A program made the translations under genes and the position numbers. A DNA stretch of 64,000 nt from an uncultured Candidatus Poseidoniales archaeon (GTDB taxonomy: Archaea; Thermoplasmatota; Poseidoniia; Poseidoniales; Thalassarchaeaceae): positions 1 to 64,000 of the forward strand of contig CACKMK010000005.1 in assembly GCA_902601345.1 (NCBI GenBank). Direction: 5' to 3'. This document shows, piece after piece, positions 1 to 7,699 of the stretch. How positions within the stretch are numbered: the stretch's first letter is position 1; every line of letters starts with the position of its first letter. Under the pieces are notes generated by a model, which was given only the letters and a program-made list of their open reading frames with translations, was not told where the DNA came from and did not search any database.

Positions 1-60
1 TCGCAGGAAGGGCTGTACGCGAGGCTATGGGCAGTCCAGACCGGGGAGGCGTCCGAATGA
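1..60 (+). CDS. C-terminal end of an upstream gene, possibly an ABC exporter
   Basis: Frame 1 is open from the first base of the window and ends in TGA at 58-60. It encodes the last 19 residues of a protein, ending in GLYARLWAVQTGEASE. The GLYARLW stretch followed by a short polar tail resembles the C-terminus of fused ATPase-permease ABC exporters, where the helix after the ATP-binding domain often reads LYARLW. The stop overlaps the next gene's start as ATGA, which suggests translational coupling. Only this short tail is visible, so the family assignment is a guess from one motif. Confidence 0.45.
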   Translation, partial: SQEGLYARLWAVQTGEASE

Positions 61-476
61 GCGGTGAAGGTGTTGTGCCAAGGCTAACTAACCTCGCAGA
101 GTCAATGGGGATGGAGATAACCGAATTCGTTGAGGGCTCGTGTGTTGTGGAGCTCACCGTCGGCCAGATGCACCTGAACTTGGGCGGCATGGCACATGGT
201 GGGGTGCATGCAACCCTCCTGGACACGGCAATGGGTGGGACTCTGATATCCATGATGGCCAAGGAGGAGTGGTCCGCCACCGCGCAGCTGGACATATCCT
301 ACCTGAACGCTGCACACCCGGGTGACCACCTGGTCGCTACCGCAGAGGTCGTAAGGAGGGGGAGGAACCTCGCGCATATCGAGGGCAGACTAGCCACAGC
401 AGAGGGCGAACTCGTAGCCACAGCGAAGGGCGTATGGGCCATCTGGGAGAAAAGACCGAAGAGCAGAGGCGGTTGA
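57..476 (+). CDS. PaaI/YbgC-type hotdog thioesterase
   Basis: A 139-residue single-domain hotdog protein. The family signature lies at HGGVHATLLDTAMGG, with the conserved His-Gly-Gly and the Asp in the following helix that positions water in PaaI-like enzymes. Proteins of this family hydrolyse acyl-CoA or aryl-CoA thioesters in the cytoplasm, and the size is normal. ATG 57 was chosen over the in-frame start at 27 because a GGGGAGG stretch lies just upstream and the start overlaps the preceding stop as ATGA. The substrate cannot be predicted. The downstream genes are membrane proteins with no clear link. Confidence 0.85.
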   Translation: MSGEGVVPRLTNLAESMGMEITEFVEGSCVVELTVGQMHLNLGGMAHGGVHATLLDTAMGGTLISMMAKEEWSATAQLDISYLNAAHPGDHLVATAEVVRRGRNLAHIEGRLATAEGELVATAKGVWAIWEKRPKSRGG

Positions 477-528
477 TTCAGAGTCAGGCAGGGGTCATAT
501 TCAAGAGGGGGTTTCTCCTCAAACGAAC

Positions 529-882
529 ATGGCACGAAGAGACTCTATCATGTGGTTCATGATGGGAATAGCGCAGCTACTGATTGGGAATGCCCTTCTG
601 GCGGACGAGGGAACCTCCGACTGGATCGCGTACATGATTCAGGGGACAGGAGGAGGGACACTGGCGCTTGGATTGTACTTCCTGCTGTTCCTAGCCAGGA
701 ACGAGTCAGAGTTCTCGGAGCTATACAGCAAGGCAGAGAAGACAATCCTAACGACCGACCCTGCGACTGGGCGGAAGAGAATCGTTGATGACTCCTCCAA
801 GCCAGTAAAAGCCGCTTGGTATTCAATCCCCGTCATTATCACGATCTTTGGGATGTTCCAATGGCTGGCGACACTTGGTTAG
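529..882 (+). CDS. Small membrane protein, unknown function
   Basis: A 117-residue protein with three likely membrane helices at about residues 7-25, 36-56 and 95-114. The second segment contains the glycine-rich GTGGGTLALG. A charged loop of about 35 residues separates helices 2 and 3 and probably lies on one side of the membrane. I do not recognise the family. It is followed 21 bases later by another small membrane protein, so the two may be co-transcribed. Codon use and composition match the neighbours, which supports a real gene. Confidence 0.65.
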   Translation: MARRDSIMWFMMGIAQLLIGNALLADEGTSDWIAYMIQGTGGGTLALGLYFLLFLARNESEFSELYSKAEKTILTTDPATGRKRIVDDSSKPVKAAWYSIPVIITIFGMFQWLATLG

Positions 883-903
883 TAGTAATCCGAGTTGAAC
901 GTG

Positions 904-1173
904 ATGTCCTCTGGGGATAAGGAAAATATCGTTGACAAGGCGATAGGAAACCCTGCCTTCGACCAACTCTTCGGCTACCACATCTTCTTCAGGAGGGCAG
1001 CGATCCCAGTAATGCTCTTCCTAATAGGAATTTTTTCATATAGCCTCATTGACGCATTATTCAACATCAGCTCCGACACTAACCTCACCATCTCGTTCGT
1101 TATTGTGGGACTCTCCCTTGGCCCCATCCTAAACCTGGAGCGCTACATGGGCTTCCTTCTATCAAAGAAATGA
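904..1173 (+). CDS. Small membrane protein, unknown function
   Basis: An 89-residue protein with two hydrophobic segments at about residues 32-50 and 60-80, joined by a short polar loop (FNISSDTN). ATG 904 was preferred over the upstream in-frame TTG (895) and GTG (901). The N-terminal 30 residues are soluble and charged. No motif identifies a family. It lies between another small membrane protein and an NfeD-like gene, all in the same direction, so it may belong to a membrane-associated cluster. Function unknown. Confidence 0.55.
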   Translation: MSSGDKENIVDKAIGNPAFDQLFGYHIFFRRAAIPVMLFLIGIFSYSLIDALFNISSDTNLTISFVIVGLSLGPILNLERYMGFLLSKK

Positions 1174-1233
1174 GGGCCCCTTTGGGCTATTTCCGCCGAA
1201 CAAGTCAAAAATCAGACTTAACACGCCCCGCCA

Positions 1234-1815
1234 ATGGTCAGCTTGTTTGATTTGGTAGGGCTGGGAGATGTTTCAGGTATTGACATGCTATTCGCGGCAA
1301 GTGCCTTGGTGGGGGGGATCTTGTTTGTGCTGTACTTCTTCCTCCTTATGATAGGAGGAATTGCCACGGACATATTCGACGGGCTTTTCGGAATAGACGT
1401 GGACATGGGTGCTGATGCGTCGTTCAAGGCTCTTACGTTCCAGGGGATAATGGCCTTTCTGATGTTCTTCGGACTAGCCGGACTATACGTGACCAAGTCT
1501 GGTGGCGGAGCTTCCCCAGCCATCCTGGCAGGAGGGATTGCGGGCGGGTCGTCGATGTACGCCACTGGCAAGCTTTTCGAACTGTTCGTCAACCTCCAAC
1601 AAGATGGGACCATGGAACTCTCCGAGGCCATAGGGGCCAAGGGACAAGTATACCTCAGAATCTCAGAAGATGGCGTTGGGCAGGTCACCGTCGAAGTGAA
1701 CGAGGCCCAAAGGACATTCAATGCTAAGTCCGAGGACGGGGCAGGGATTGGTACGGGCGATTTCATCGAGGTTGTCGACACAATCGGAGAGGTCCTGGTA
1801 GTCAAGAGGGTCTAG
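1234..1815 (+). CDS. NfeD/YuaF-like membrane protein, flotillin partner
   Basis: A 193-residue protein with an N-terminal membrane part (helices at about residues 18-45, 68-85 and 90-110) and a soluble C-terminal domain of about 70 residues. The pattern GAKGQVYLRISEDGVGQVTV followed by GDFIEVVDTIGEVLVVKRV is the OB-fold arrangement seen in NfeD and YuaF proteins. Those proteins are typically encoded next to flotillins and act with them in membrane microdomains. Here a flotillin starts 91 bases downstream, which supports the assignment. A seven-G run at 1311-1317 is in frame. Confidence 0.75.
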   Translation: MVSLFDLVGLGDVSGIDMLFAASALVGGILFVLYFFLLMIGGIATDIFDGLFGIDVDMGADASFKALTFQGIMAFLMFFGLAGLYVTKSGGGASPAILAGGIAGGSSMYATGKLFELFVNLQQDGTMELSEAIGAKGQVYLRISEDGVGQVTVEVNEAQRTFNAKSEDGAGIGTGDFIEVVDTIGEVLVVKRV

Positions 1816-1847
1816 TCAGAAAAGTCATCCTCACGGCTGGCCCGTCA

Positions 1848-1878
1848 AGTCACGGCGGGTAAGCATTCATACGTGACT
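1848..1878. promoter_or_regulatory. Inverted repeat upstream of the flotillin gene
   Basis: Perfect 7-base arms AGTCACG (1848-1854) and CGTGACT (1872-1878) are separated by 17 bases. They sit in the 91-base gap before the flotillin ATG at 1907. The spacing is too wide for a tight terminator hairpin but suits a dimeric operator. Function is inferred only from position and symmetry. Confidence 0.3.
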
Positions 1879-1906
1879 GCGCCCTCAAATAGAGCGAGTT
1901 GAGCCA

Positions 1907-3325
1907 ATGGCAGAAGCAGATGAGATACTAGGAATAATGATTTTTGCAGTCGTTTTGATTCTTGTCGCGGCTGTGATGTTTTTCGCACAGCGCTACAAGC
2001 GATGCCCACCGGATCAGATAATGGTCATATACGGTAGGACAGAGAGGACCGCAGACGGACGCCCGAAACCATCCAAGACCCTCCACGGAGGCGCCTCATT
2101 GGTATGGCCTCTAATCCAGGACTATGCGTATATTTCTCTAAAGCCGATGACTATCAACATAGACCTCAGGGGCGCATTGTCTCTCCAGAATATCAGGATT
2201 AACGTTCCAAGTACATTCACCATAGGTGTCTCGACGGAGCCCTCGATAATGGCCAATGCAGCCGAGCGTCTCCTCGGTTTCAGGGTGGAGGACATAGAAG
2301 AGATGGCCAAGGAGATAATCTTCGGACAACTCCGTCTCACAGTAGCCACTCTGACAATCGAACAGATCAACCAGGACAGGGACTCCTTCCTAGAGCTAAT
2401 TCAGAAGAACGTCGGACAGGAGATGAGGAAGGTCGGACTGTATCTGATCAACGTTAACATCGCTGACATCACAGACGAGTCAGATTATATCGAGAGCATC
2501 GGTAAGAAAGCTGCATCCACTGCAGTCGAGCAGGCTAGGATCGACGTCGCTAACGCTGAGAGGGACGGAGCCATCGGTAAGGCGGAGGCAGACAGAACCA
2601 GGGAGATCCAGGTCGCCCAGAACAACGCGGAGGCAGAGAAGGGAAGGAAGGCAGCACAGGCCGACCAGCGTGTCTTCGTCGAACAACAGGAGGCTATGGC
2701 AGTTGGCGGTGAGAACGCTGCTCAGGCAGAGATCGCCAAGGCAAACGCCGACCTCGCTGAGGCAGAGGCTTCAGCCAAGCAGAGGGCCGACGTGGCCACG
2801 GCCGTTGCAGAGGCCGAGATTGCAAAGGCGAAATACGACGAGGAAGAACAATCTCTCAGAGCGAGCGAGATCGCTAGGGAAACAATCGCCAAACAGCAGG
2901 TAGAGATAGCAGCTGAGGCCGAGGCAGAGAGGCAGAGGAGAATCGCCCGCGGTGAGGCAGACGCCATCCTCGCAAAGTATGAGGCAGAGGCTGAGGGTGT
3001 CCAGAAGGTTCTGGAAGCAAAGGCCCAGGGTTACAGCAACCTAGTTTCAAGCGCGTCAGGAGATCCGAAGGCTGCGGCAACCCTACTCATGGTAGAGAAG
3101 ATCGAGGACATGGTGTCTGCTCAGACCGAGGCAATCCGAAACCTGAAGATAGACAAGATCACAGTATGGGACAGCGGGAACGACAAAGACGGAAACTCTG
3201 CAACTAGCAACTTCGTCAGCAGCCTAGTACAGAGTCTACCTCCGATACACGACGTCGCGAAGATGTCGGGCGTCGAACTACCAGACTACCTTGGCTCGAT
3301 GACGGAAGAGTCAGACGAGTCCTGA
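1907..3325 (+). CDS. Flotillin-family SPFH/band 7 protein
   Basis: A 472-residue flotillin. One membrane helix at about residues 8-28 is followed by an SPFH/band 7 domain at about 30-205. A long Ala/Glu-rich coiled coil at about 205-390 has repeated AEAE/AEAS heptads, and the tail of about 80 residues is less regular. Flotillins oligomerise on the cytoplasmic face of membranes and organise microdomains. Length and architecture match bacterial and archaeal flotillins of the YuaG/YqiK type. The NfeD-like gene just upstream is the usual genomic partner, so the pair probably works together. Confidence 0.9.
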   Translation: MAEADEILGIMIFAVVLILVAAVMFFAQRYKRCPPDQIMVIYGRTERTADGRPKPSKTLHGGASLVWPLIQDYAYISLKPMTINIDLRGALSLQNIRINVPSTFTIGVSTEPSIMANAAERLLGFRVEDIEEMAKEIIFGQLRLTVATLTIEQINQDRDSFLELIQKNVGQEMRKVGLYLINVNIADITDESDYIESIGKKAASTAVEQARIDVANAERDGAIGKAEADRTREIQVAQNNAEAEKGRKAAQADQRVFVEQQEAMAVGGENAAQAEIAKANADLAEAEASAKQRADVATAVAEAEIAKAKYDEEEQSLRASEIARETIAKQQVEIAAEAEAERQRRIARGEADAILAKYEAEAEGVQKVLEAKAQGYSNLVSSASGDPKAAATLLMVEKIEDMVSAQTEAIRNLKIDKITVWDSGNDKDGNSATSNFVSSLVQSLPPIHDVAKMSGVELPDYLGSMTEESDES

Positions 3326-3342
3326 AAGAAGGAAGTAGTCGT

Positions 3343-4575
3343 ATGGCCGAGGGAGCGGTTGTTGTAGGCGGGGCGAGGACGCCCTTCTGCGAGTGGCTTG
3401 GGGGCAAGAGAGGAGATGGCGGACCAGGCGGCCGACTAGCATCAGTTTCAGCCGAGCAACTCGGAACAGTAGCAATCAAGGGAGCCATGGAGAAGACCGG
3501 AACAGACCCAACCAGTGTGGAACACGTGGTGATGGGGCACGCTCTGCAGACCTCCGGGCAAGCAATCTTCGGGGCGAGGCACGCAGGCCTCAGATCGGGG
3601 ATCCCCGAGGAAGTCCCGATGCTCACACTGAACAGGCTCTGCGGGAGTGGAGCCCAGTCAATCATCAGCGCAACCCAGATGATAATGCTCGGGGAGGCCG
3701 ATGTAGTGGTGGCCGGTGGAATGGAGAACCTCAGCCAGGCACCTCACGTCTTGAGGGGCATGAGGGATACGTACAAGCTCGGGAGGCCCCCTTCGGCAGG
3801 AGAGGAGCTAGCGCAGGACATGGAGGACTACCTGTTCACCAACCTCGTGGACGGGGTCAGTGGCATGTTCATGGCACAAACTAGCGATGAGCTCTGCAGA
3901 AGGAAGGGAGTAGAGCGCGAGCAAGCAGACGAGTACGCGGCGATGAGCCATCAGAGGACAGAGTCCAGTGTCTCATCAGGTACCTGGGAACAGGAGGTCG
4001 TACCGGTTGATACCGCAGACGGCACTGTCGATCACACGCATGAGGATCACGTAGTTCTTGGAACCACCCTGGAGACTCTATCAGGTCTGAGGACTCACTT
4101 CGGCCCACAATCCTTGGTCACGGCAGGGAATGCGTCTGGGGTCGTGGACGGTGCTGCTGCAGTGGTAGTCAAGTCAGCATCCAGGGCCGAGGATGATGGG
4201 GACGAGCCCCTATCGAGAATCGTCTCTTGGGGGGTCGTGGGCCTTGAGCCGAGCATCATGGCATACGGGCCGGTCCCATCCAGTCTAAAGGCGATAGAGA
4301 AGGCAGGCCTTTCTGTGTCCGACATCGATCTATGGGAGATAAACGAAGCCTTCGCAGGACAGGCAGTGGCTTGCATCAAGGACCTGGGGATATCGTATGA
4401 CATCGTCAATGTCAACGGCGGTGCCGTGGGCATTGGTCATCCGCTTGCAGCTACTGGTACCAGATTAGTTCTCACGTTATCCCACCAACTCAAAGAAACG
4501 GGTTCAAGATACGGAGTGGCAACGGCCTGTATCGGCGGCGGACAAGGAATCGCAGTTGTGATTGAGTCCATCTGA
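3343..4575 (+). CDS. Acetyl-CoA acetyltransferase (thiolase)
   Basis: A 410-residue thiolase. The acyl-accepting cysteine is C100 in NRLCGSGAQS, the catalytic histidine is H366 in GGAVGIGHPLAATG, and the second cysteine is C396 in ACIGGGQG, so all three catalytic residues are present. The enzyme would condense or cleave acetoacetyl-CoA or longer 3-ketoacyl-CoA. Possible roles are isoprenoid precursor supply, fatty acid breakdown or polyester metabolism; the sequence alone does not separate these. It starts 17 bases after the flotillin stop, so co-transcription is likely. Confidence 0.93.
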   Translation: MAEGAVVVGGARTPFCEWLGGKRGDGGPGGRLASVSAEQLGTVAIKGAMEKTGTDPTSVEHVVMGHALQTSGQAIFGARHAGLRSGIPEEVPMLTLNRLCGSGAQSIISATQMIMLGEADVVVAGGMENLSQAPHVLRGMRDTYKLGRPPSAGEELAQDMEDYLFTNLVDGVSGMFMAQTSDELCRRKGVEREQADEYAAMSHQRTESSVSSGTWEQEVVPVDTADGTVDHTHEDHVVLGTTLETLSGLRTHFGPQSLVTAGNASGVVDGAAAVVVKSASRAEDDGDEPLSRIVSWGVVGLEPSIMAYGPVPSSLKAIEKAGLSVSDIDLWEINEAFAGQAVACIKDLGISYDIVNVNGGAVGIGHPLAATGTRLVLTLSHQLKETGSRYGVATACIGGGQGIAVVIESI

Positions 4576-4596
4576 GGGTGGTAAGTCGTTGTCCGG

Positions 4597-4619
4597 AGAG
4601 GTTATGAAAAATAACCTCT
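4597..4619. promoter_or_regulatory. Perfect inverted repeat before the DUF2061 gene
   Basis: The 9-base arms AGAGGTTAT and ATAACCTCT flank the 5-base loop GAAAA. The repeat ends 10 bases before the ATG at 4630 and starts 21 bases after the thiolase stop. Its AT-rich centre is where a TATA box for a leaderless or short-leader transcript would be expected. It could be an operator covering the core promoter or the end of the upstream transcript. Confidence 0.45.
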
Positions 4620-4629
4620 TGAACCAACT

Positions 4630-5124
4630 ATGTCGACCGTAGCAGGCGGTGGCCACGCTAACAGGAAACGCAGTCTTGCGAAGACACTCCTCTGGAGGGT
4701 AATCGCCACCACAGATACAATTCTCATCTCCTTCTTGATTACGGGAAGCTTTGCAAAAGGCCTGGCAATCGGCTTTACCGAAGTCTTGACGAAGATGGTA
4801 CTCTACTACTTCCATGAGAGGGCTTGGAGCGCATCTGATTGGGGCTTGGGTGAAGTCGATGGGAAGGATGACAAATTGCCGGGCGAAGGCCACGCCAATA
4901 GGAAGCGAAGCATAACAAAGACATTCTCCTGGAGGGGGATCGCCACTACCGATACGATACTCATCTCCAGGTACATTACAGGTAGCTGGACGGCGGGCTT
5001 CTCGATCGGAATCATCGAAATCTTCACGAAGATGCTACTCTACTACTTCCATGAGAGGGCATGGAGTTCCTCGGACTGGGGACTTGATGATCCGGACGCC
5101 CCAGACTTCAGTCCAGCCCACTGA
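4630..5124 (+). CDS. Tandem two-copy DUF2061 membrane protein
   Basis: A 164-residue protein made of two near-identical halves. Each half has NRKRS, then TK(T/F)..WR.IATTDTILIS, a hydrophobic stretch, and a LYYFHERAWS.SDWG ending (about residues 11-76 and 90-155). This matches DUF2061, a small predicted membrane domain of unknown function with two helices per unit. The duplication gives four predicted helices. The next gene encodes a third unit. The two halves are more alike than either is to that third unit, so the internal duplication looks recent. Confidence 0.75.
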   Translation: MSTVAGGGHANRKRSLAKTLLWRVIATTDTILISFLITGSFAKGLAIGFTEVLTKMVLYYFHERAWSASDWGLGEVDGKDDKLPGEGHANRKRSITKTFSWRGIATTDTILISRYITGSWTAGFSIGIIEIFTKMLLYYFHERAWSSSDWGLDDPDAPDFSPAH

Positions 5125-5237
5125 GAATCGAACTGATCAGCAGCCTATTCGGCGAAATCCCAACCCTGCACTAATTGCAGTTTGACAGTCAGCCAATACC
5201 GTGCATGTTATTTGCTCTTAGATTAGACCGGCTTTCT

Positions 5238-5468
5238 ATGGCGATGGGAATGTACACTAGAGAGAGAGTCCTTGCGAAGACATTCGCTTGGAGAATAATT
5301 GCAACTTTGACCGGTGCGGCGGTTGCAGGCCTCCTTACGGGAGAGATAGAGACGGCGGGATGGTTCATCGTAATCGAGTTCCCGTTGAAGATGGGATTCT
5401 ATTACTTCCATGAGAGGGCTTGGGAAGCCGTCGAGTGGGGAGTCGCAGAAGAGACGCCGGCAGTGTGA
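5238..5468 (+). CDS. Single-copy DUF2061 membrane protein
   Basis: A 76-residue protein with one DUF2061-like unit: TRERVLAKTFAWRIIATLTG, then a hydrophobic middle, then GFYYFHERAWEAVEWG. ATG 5238 was chosen because it gives the same short lead-in as the tandem gene upstream. In-frame alternatives are ATG 5205 and TTG 5175. It has two likely membrane helices. It is a paralogue of the neighbouring two-unit protein; whether they assemble together is unknown. Confidence 0.7.
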   Translation: MAMGMYTRERVLAKTFAWRIIATLTGAAVAGLLTGEIETAGWFIVIEFPLKMGFYYFHERAWEAVEWGVAEETPAV

Positions 5469-5507
5469 TATCAGCGGCAACTCCATCGATAGATCTCGAA
5501 ATTCCTT

Positions 5508-6521
5508 TCAGAGGAACAAGTATATCGAAATTAGGCTGAAAAATATCATCGCCGCCGATGAGATAGCCCCGATTGCGAAGATTTTGGTACCTTCATTTCC
5601 AACTCCCCCAAAAGAGAGGAAAAATCCGATAGAAGCCATTATTGGTGCCAAACTAATTTTAGCAAGAATAGCCAATGGTTCAGAATAATCCTCTGGGATG
5701 AACCAGGTTGCTAGAATTGCGGCCAATATGAATCCAGGTAAGAAGTACGGTATTTTGGATACTGGGTTTTCCAACCGACCCTCTTCATCGGAACTGCCTC
5801 CGACTATTGCGCACAAAGGAATCACTAAGACAAGCAAAGCTACTCTGGAGAGTTTAATCGTAGTGGCCATGATTACCCCTTCATCTCCTATGGCTTCACC
5901 AGCAGAAATCGCTTGTGGGACCGCATGAATTGTCGATCCCGCCCAGATGCCCGCACTAGCCTCTTCCAAACCGAGTATTGTGGAGAATAACGGTATGGAT
6001 ATGAACGTCACAACCCCGAGGATATTTATGGTCGCGAGAATTATGGCAAGAACGTCTTGCCTGATTCTCAATGGGGAGGAAACGGCGACAACGGCGCTAT
6101 TCCCACAAATTGCGCCTCCACAACCAATGGCCAACGATGACTCGGTTGCCATGCCGAGAGCCCTGCCGATGAAGACACTGGAAACAATGCAGAAAAAAGC
6201 CGATGTAACCCCAATCATCAGGCCCACCCTGCCTGCTGCGTCACCGAAGAGTAAGGTTAGATCAAGTCCGAAACCCAGGCAAATTATTGTAATTGGGAGT
6301 ATTTTTTTTACGACCCAGTCGCCACCTGCCTTTACCCCAGTAATCAATTGTGCACAGATTGCTCCGAAAATAAACGCCAGTGTCCCCGATCCGAGACTGA
6401 ATAAATCACTAGATCGCAGCCAATCATCCAGAAAATATGCAATCGCTCCTAAGATGACGCACAGGGCAACTCCTCGATTCAAATCTCCCCTCTCCAGAGA
6501 AATCTTTCCAGTCCCTCCCAT
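5508..6521 (-). CDS. YeiH/UPF0324 family membrane protein, putative exporter
   Basis: A 337-residue polytopic protein with about ten hydrophobic segments. It carries the conserved UPF0324 stretches GCGGAICGNSAVVAVSSP and AGSTIHAVPQAISAG, plus a C-terminal GFFLSFGGVGNEG. The family includes E. coli YeiH and proteins annotated as putative sulfate exporters; the transported substrate is not proven. By eye this gene is more AT-rich, with more AAA and ATT codons than its neighbours, which may indicate recent transfer. It faces the DUF2061 genes and ends 40 bases from them. Confidence 0.85.
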   Translation of the reverse strand: MGGTGKISLERGDLNRGVALCVILGAIAYFLDDWLRSSDLFSLGSGTLAFIFGAICAQLITGVKAGGDWVVKKILPITIICLGFGLDLTLLFGDAAGRVGLMIGVTSAFFCIVSSVFIGRALGMATESSLAIGCGGAICGNSAVVAVSSPLRIRQDVLAIILATINILGVVTFISIPLFSTILGLEEASAGIWAGSTIHAVPQAISAGEAIGDEGVIMATTIKLSRVALLVLVIPLCAIVGGSSDEEGRLENPVSKIPYFLPGFILAAILATWFIPEDYSEPLAILAKISLAPIMASIGFFLSFGGVGNEGTKIFAIGAISSAAMIFFSLISIYLFL

Positions 6522-6534
6522 ATCCCTGCCTCAG

Positions 6535-7695
6535 TCAACTAATTAGCATGCCAAGAATCGAAGCCCCCGCCAGCCACGCTCCAGCCATCGAGCCAACATT
6601 GCCAAGTGCAGTTACCAGCAGCACCCTCCCCACTCTGTTCTTCCAGAATAGCGAGGTCTCGTCTAGCTTCAGGAAATCCTGGGCGTCCTTTCCCGTCGGG
6701 GAGGCTACCTTCAGCTGGGTGTAGCCCGCGAACCAGCCTGCTGCCAAGGTCGGATTGAGGGAGGTGATTGGTGAGGCTATCGCGCCGACCAGTACAGAGA
6801 GTGGGTGGCCCCTTGCAATTAGCACACCCAATCCAGCGAGTAGGGCATTGAGGGCGAGCCAAGTTTGGGCGGTCTGCTTGAGCTCCCCCATTTCCCCGTT
6901 GTAGGCCATCCACCCCACAGCCCCAAGAAGAAAGATGGGTACGGCCGCCATCAGTGCGATCGGCCAAACAGACTTGGGAGGCTCCTCGGATAGCTCCGCT
7001 AGCCTCGATGTAGTCTCAAACGCCGGTTCGCCGAGGTTTTGGACAACTCCTCTGAGATGCCCCGCTCCAATTACTGCCAGAACCTTCCCCTTTCCTCGAA
7101 TCTGCTGTATCCTGCCAGCCAGGAATGAATCCCTCTCGTCGATGAGAACCTCGCCAGCTCTGGGGGCGACCTCTCTGGCCTCCTCCATCATGCTGCTCAG
7201 GAGATCGGAGTCGCCTAGTATCTCGTCTATTGAGACCTCTTCATCGTCCTCCTCCCAAAGTATTGCATTGAGTATCCTCCATTTCTCAACCATACCCATC
7301 TTCTTCCAGGCTCTTCTTAGCGTGATTACAACATCCCTGTCGATCATCTCCACCGGAATGTCCGACTCCTCAGCTGCGTTTACCGCGGCTAGGAGCTCAG
7401 CACCGGGCTTCTCTCCAGAGGAAATCCCCATCCTTCTTTGCTGAGCGGCTAGAGCTGACTGCAGGAGGATCATGGCCGACCTCCCCTCCTTGATTATCTT
7501 CAGGAGGTCCTCTGATTCTAGTGACTCGGGCTCTGTCAATGCAGCCATCCTGGAAGGGCACAGCTCCACTGCAACCAAGTCAGGCCCCCACTCTTCTATC
7601 TGATTTCGAACCAGTTCCACCGACTCGCTACTGACATGTGCGGTCCCTAGGATTCTCAGCTCGTCATCGATTTCGACGATATTGTTGACACTCAT
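6535..7695 (-). CDS. TraB/PrgY-family membrane protein
   Basis: A 386-residue protein. Its soluble N-terminal TraB domain (about residues 1-235) carries the two hallmark motifs: LGTAHVSSES near residue 17 and the GAGHLRG motif near residue 210. A glutamate-containing VAVELCPSR lies between them. The C-terminal 140 residues hold about four membrane helices. TraB relatives include the enterococcal pheromone shutdown protein PrgY. The fold is related to metal-dependent proteases, but the archaeal substrate is not established. The stop of folP upstream lies 4 bases before this start, so the two are probably one transcript. Confidence 0.85.
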   Translation of the reverse strand: MSVNNIVEIDDELRILGTAHVSSESVELVRNQIEEWGPDLVAVELCPSRMAALTEPESLESEDLLKIIKEGRSAMILLQSALAAQQRRMGISSGEKPGAELLAAVNAAEESDIPVEMIDRDVVITLRRAWKKMGMVEKWRILNAILWEEDDEEVSIDEILGDSDLLSSMMEEAREVAPRAGEVLIDERDSFLAGRIQQIRGKGKVLAVIGAGHLRGVVQNLGEPAFETTSRLAELSEEPPKSVWPIALMAAVPIFLLGAVGWMAYNGEMGELKQTAQTWLALNALLAGLGVLIARGHPLSVLVGAIASPITSLNPTLAAGWFAGYTQLKVASPTGKDAQDFLKLDETSLFWKNRVGRVLLVTALGNVGSMAGAWLAGASILGMLIS

Positions 7696-7699
7696 CGGA

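Noticed and set aside
1218..1805. Long open frame antisense to the NfeD-like gene
   Set aside because: It has Ser/Pro-rich translation without motifs and lies fully opposite a recognisable gene; it is an echo of codon bias.
5947..6546. 199-codon plus-strand open frame opposite the YeiH-like permease
   Set aside because: No family features are visible and the minus-strand frame carries clear membrane-protein signatures.
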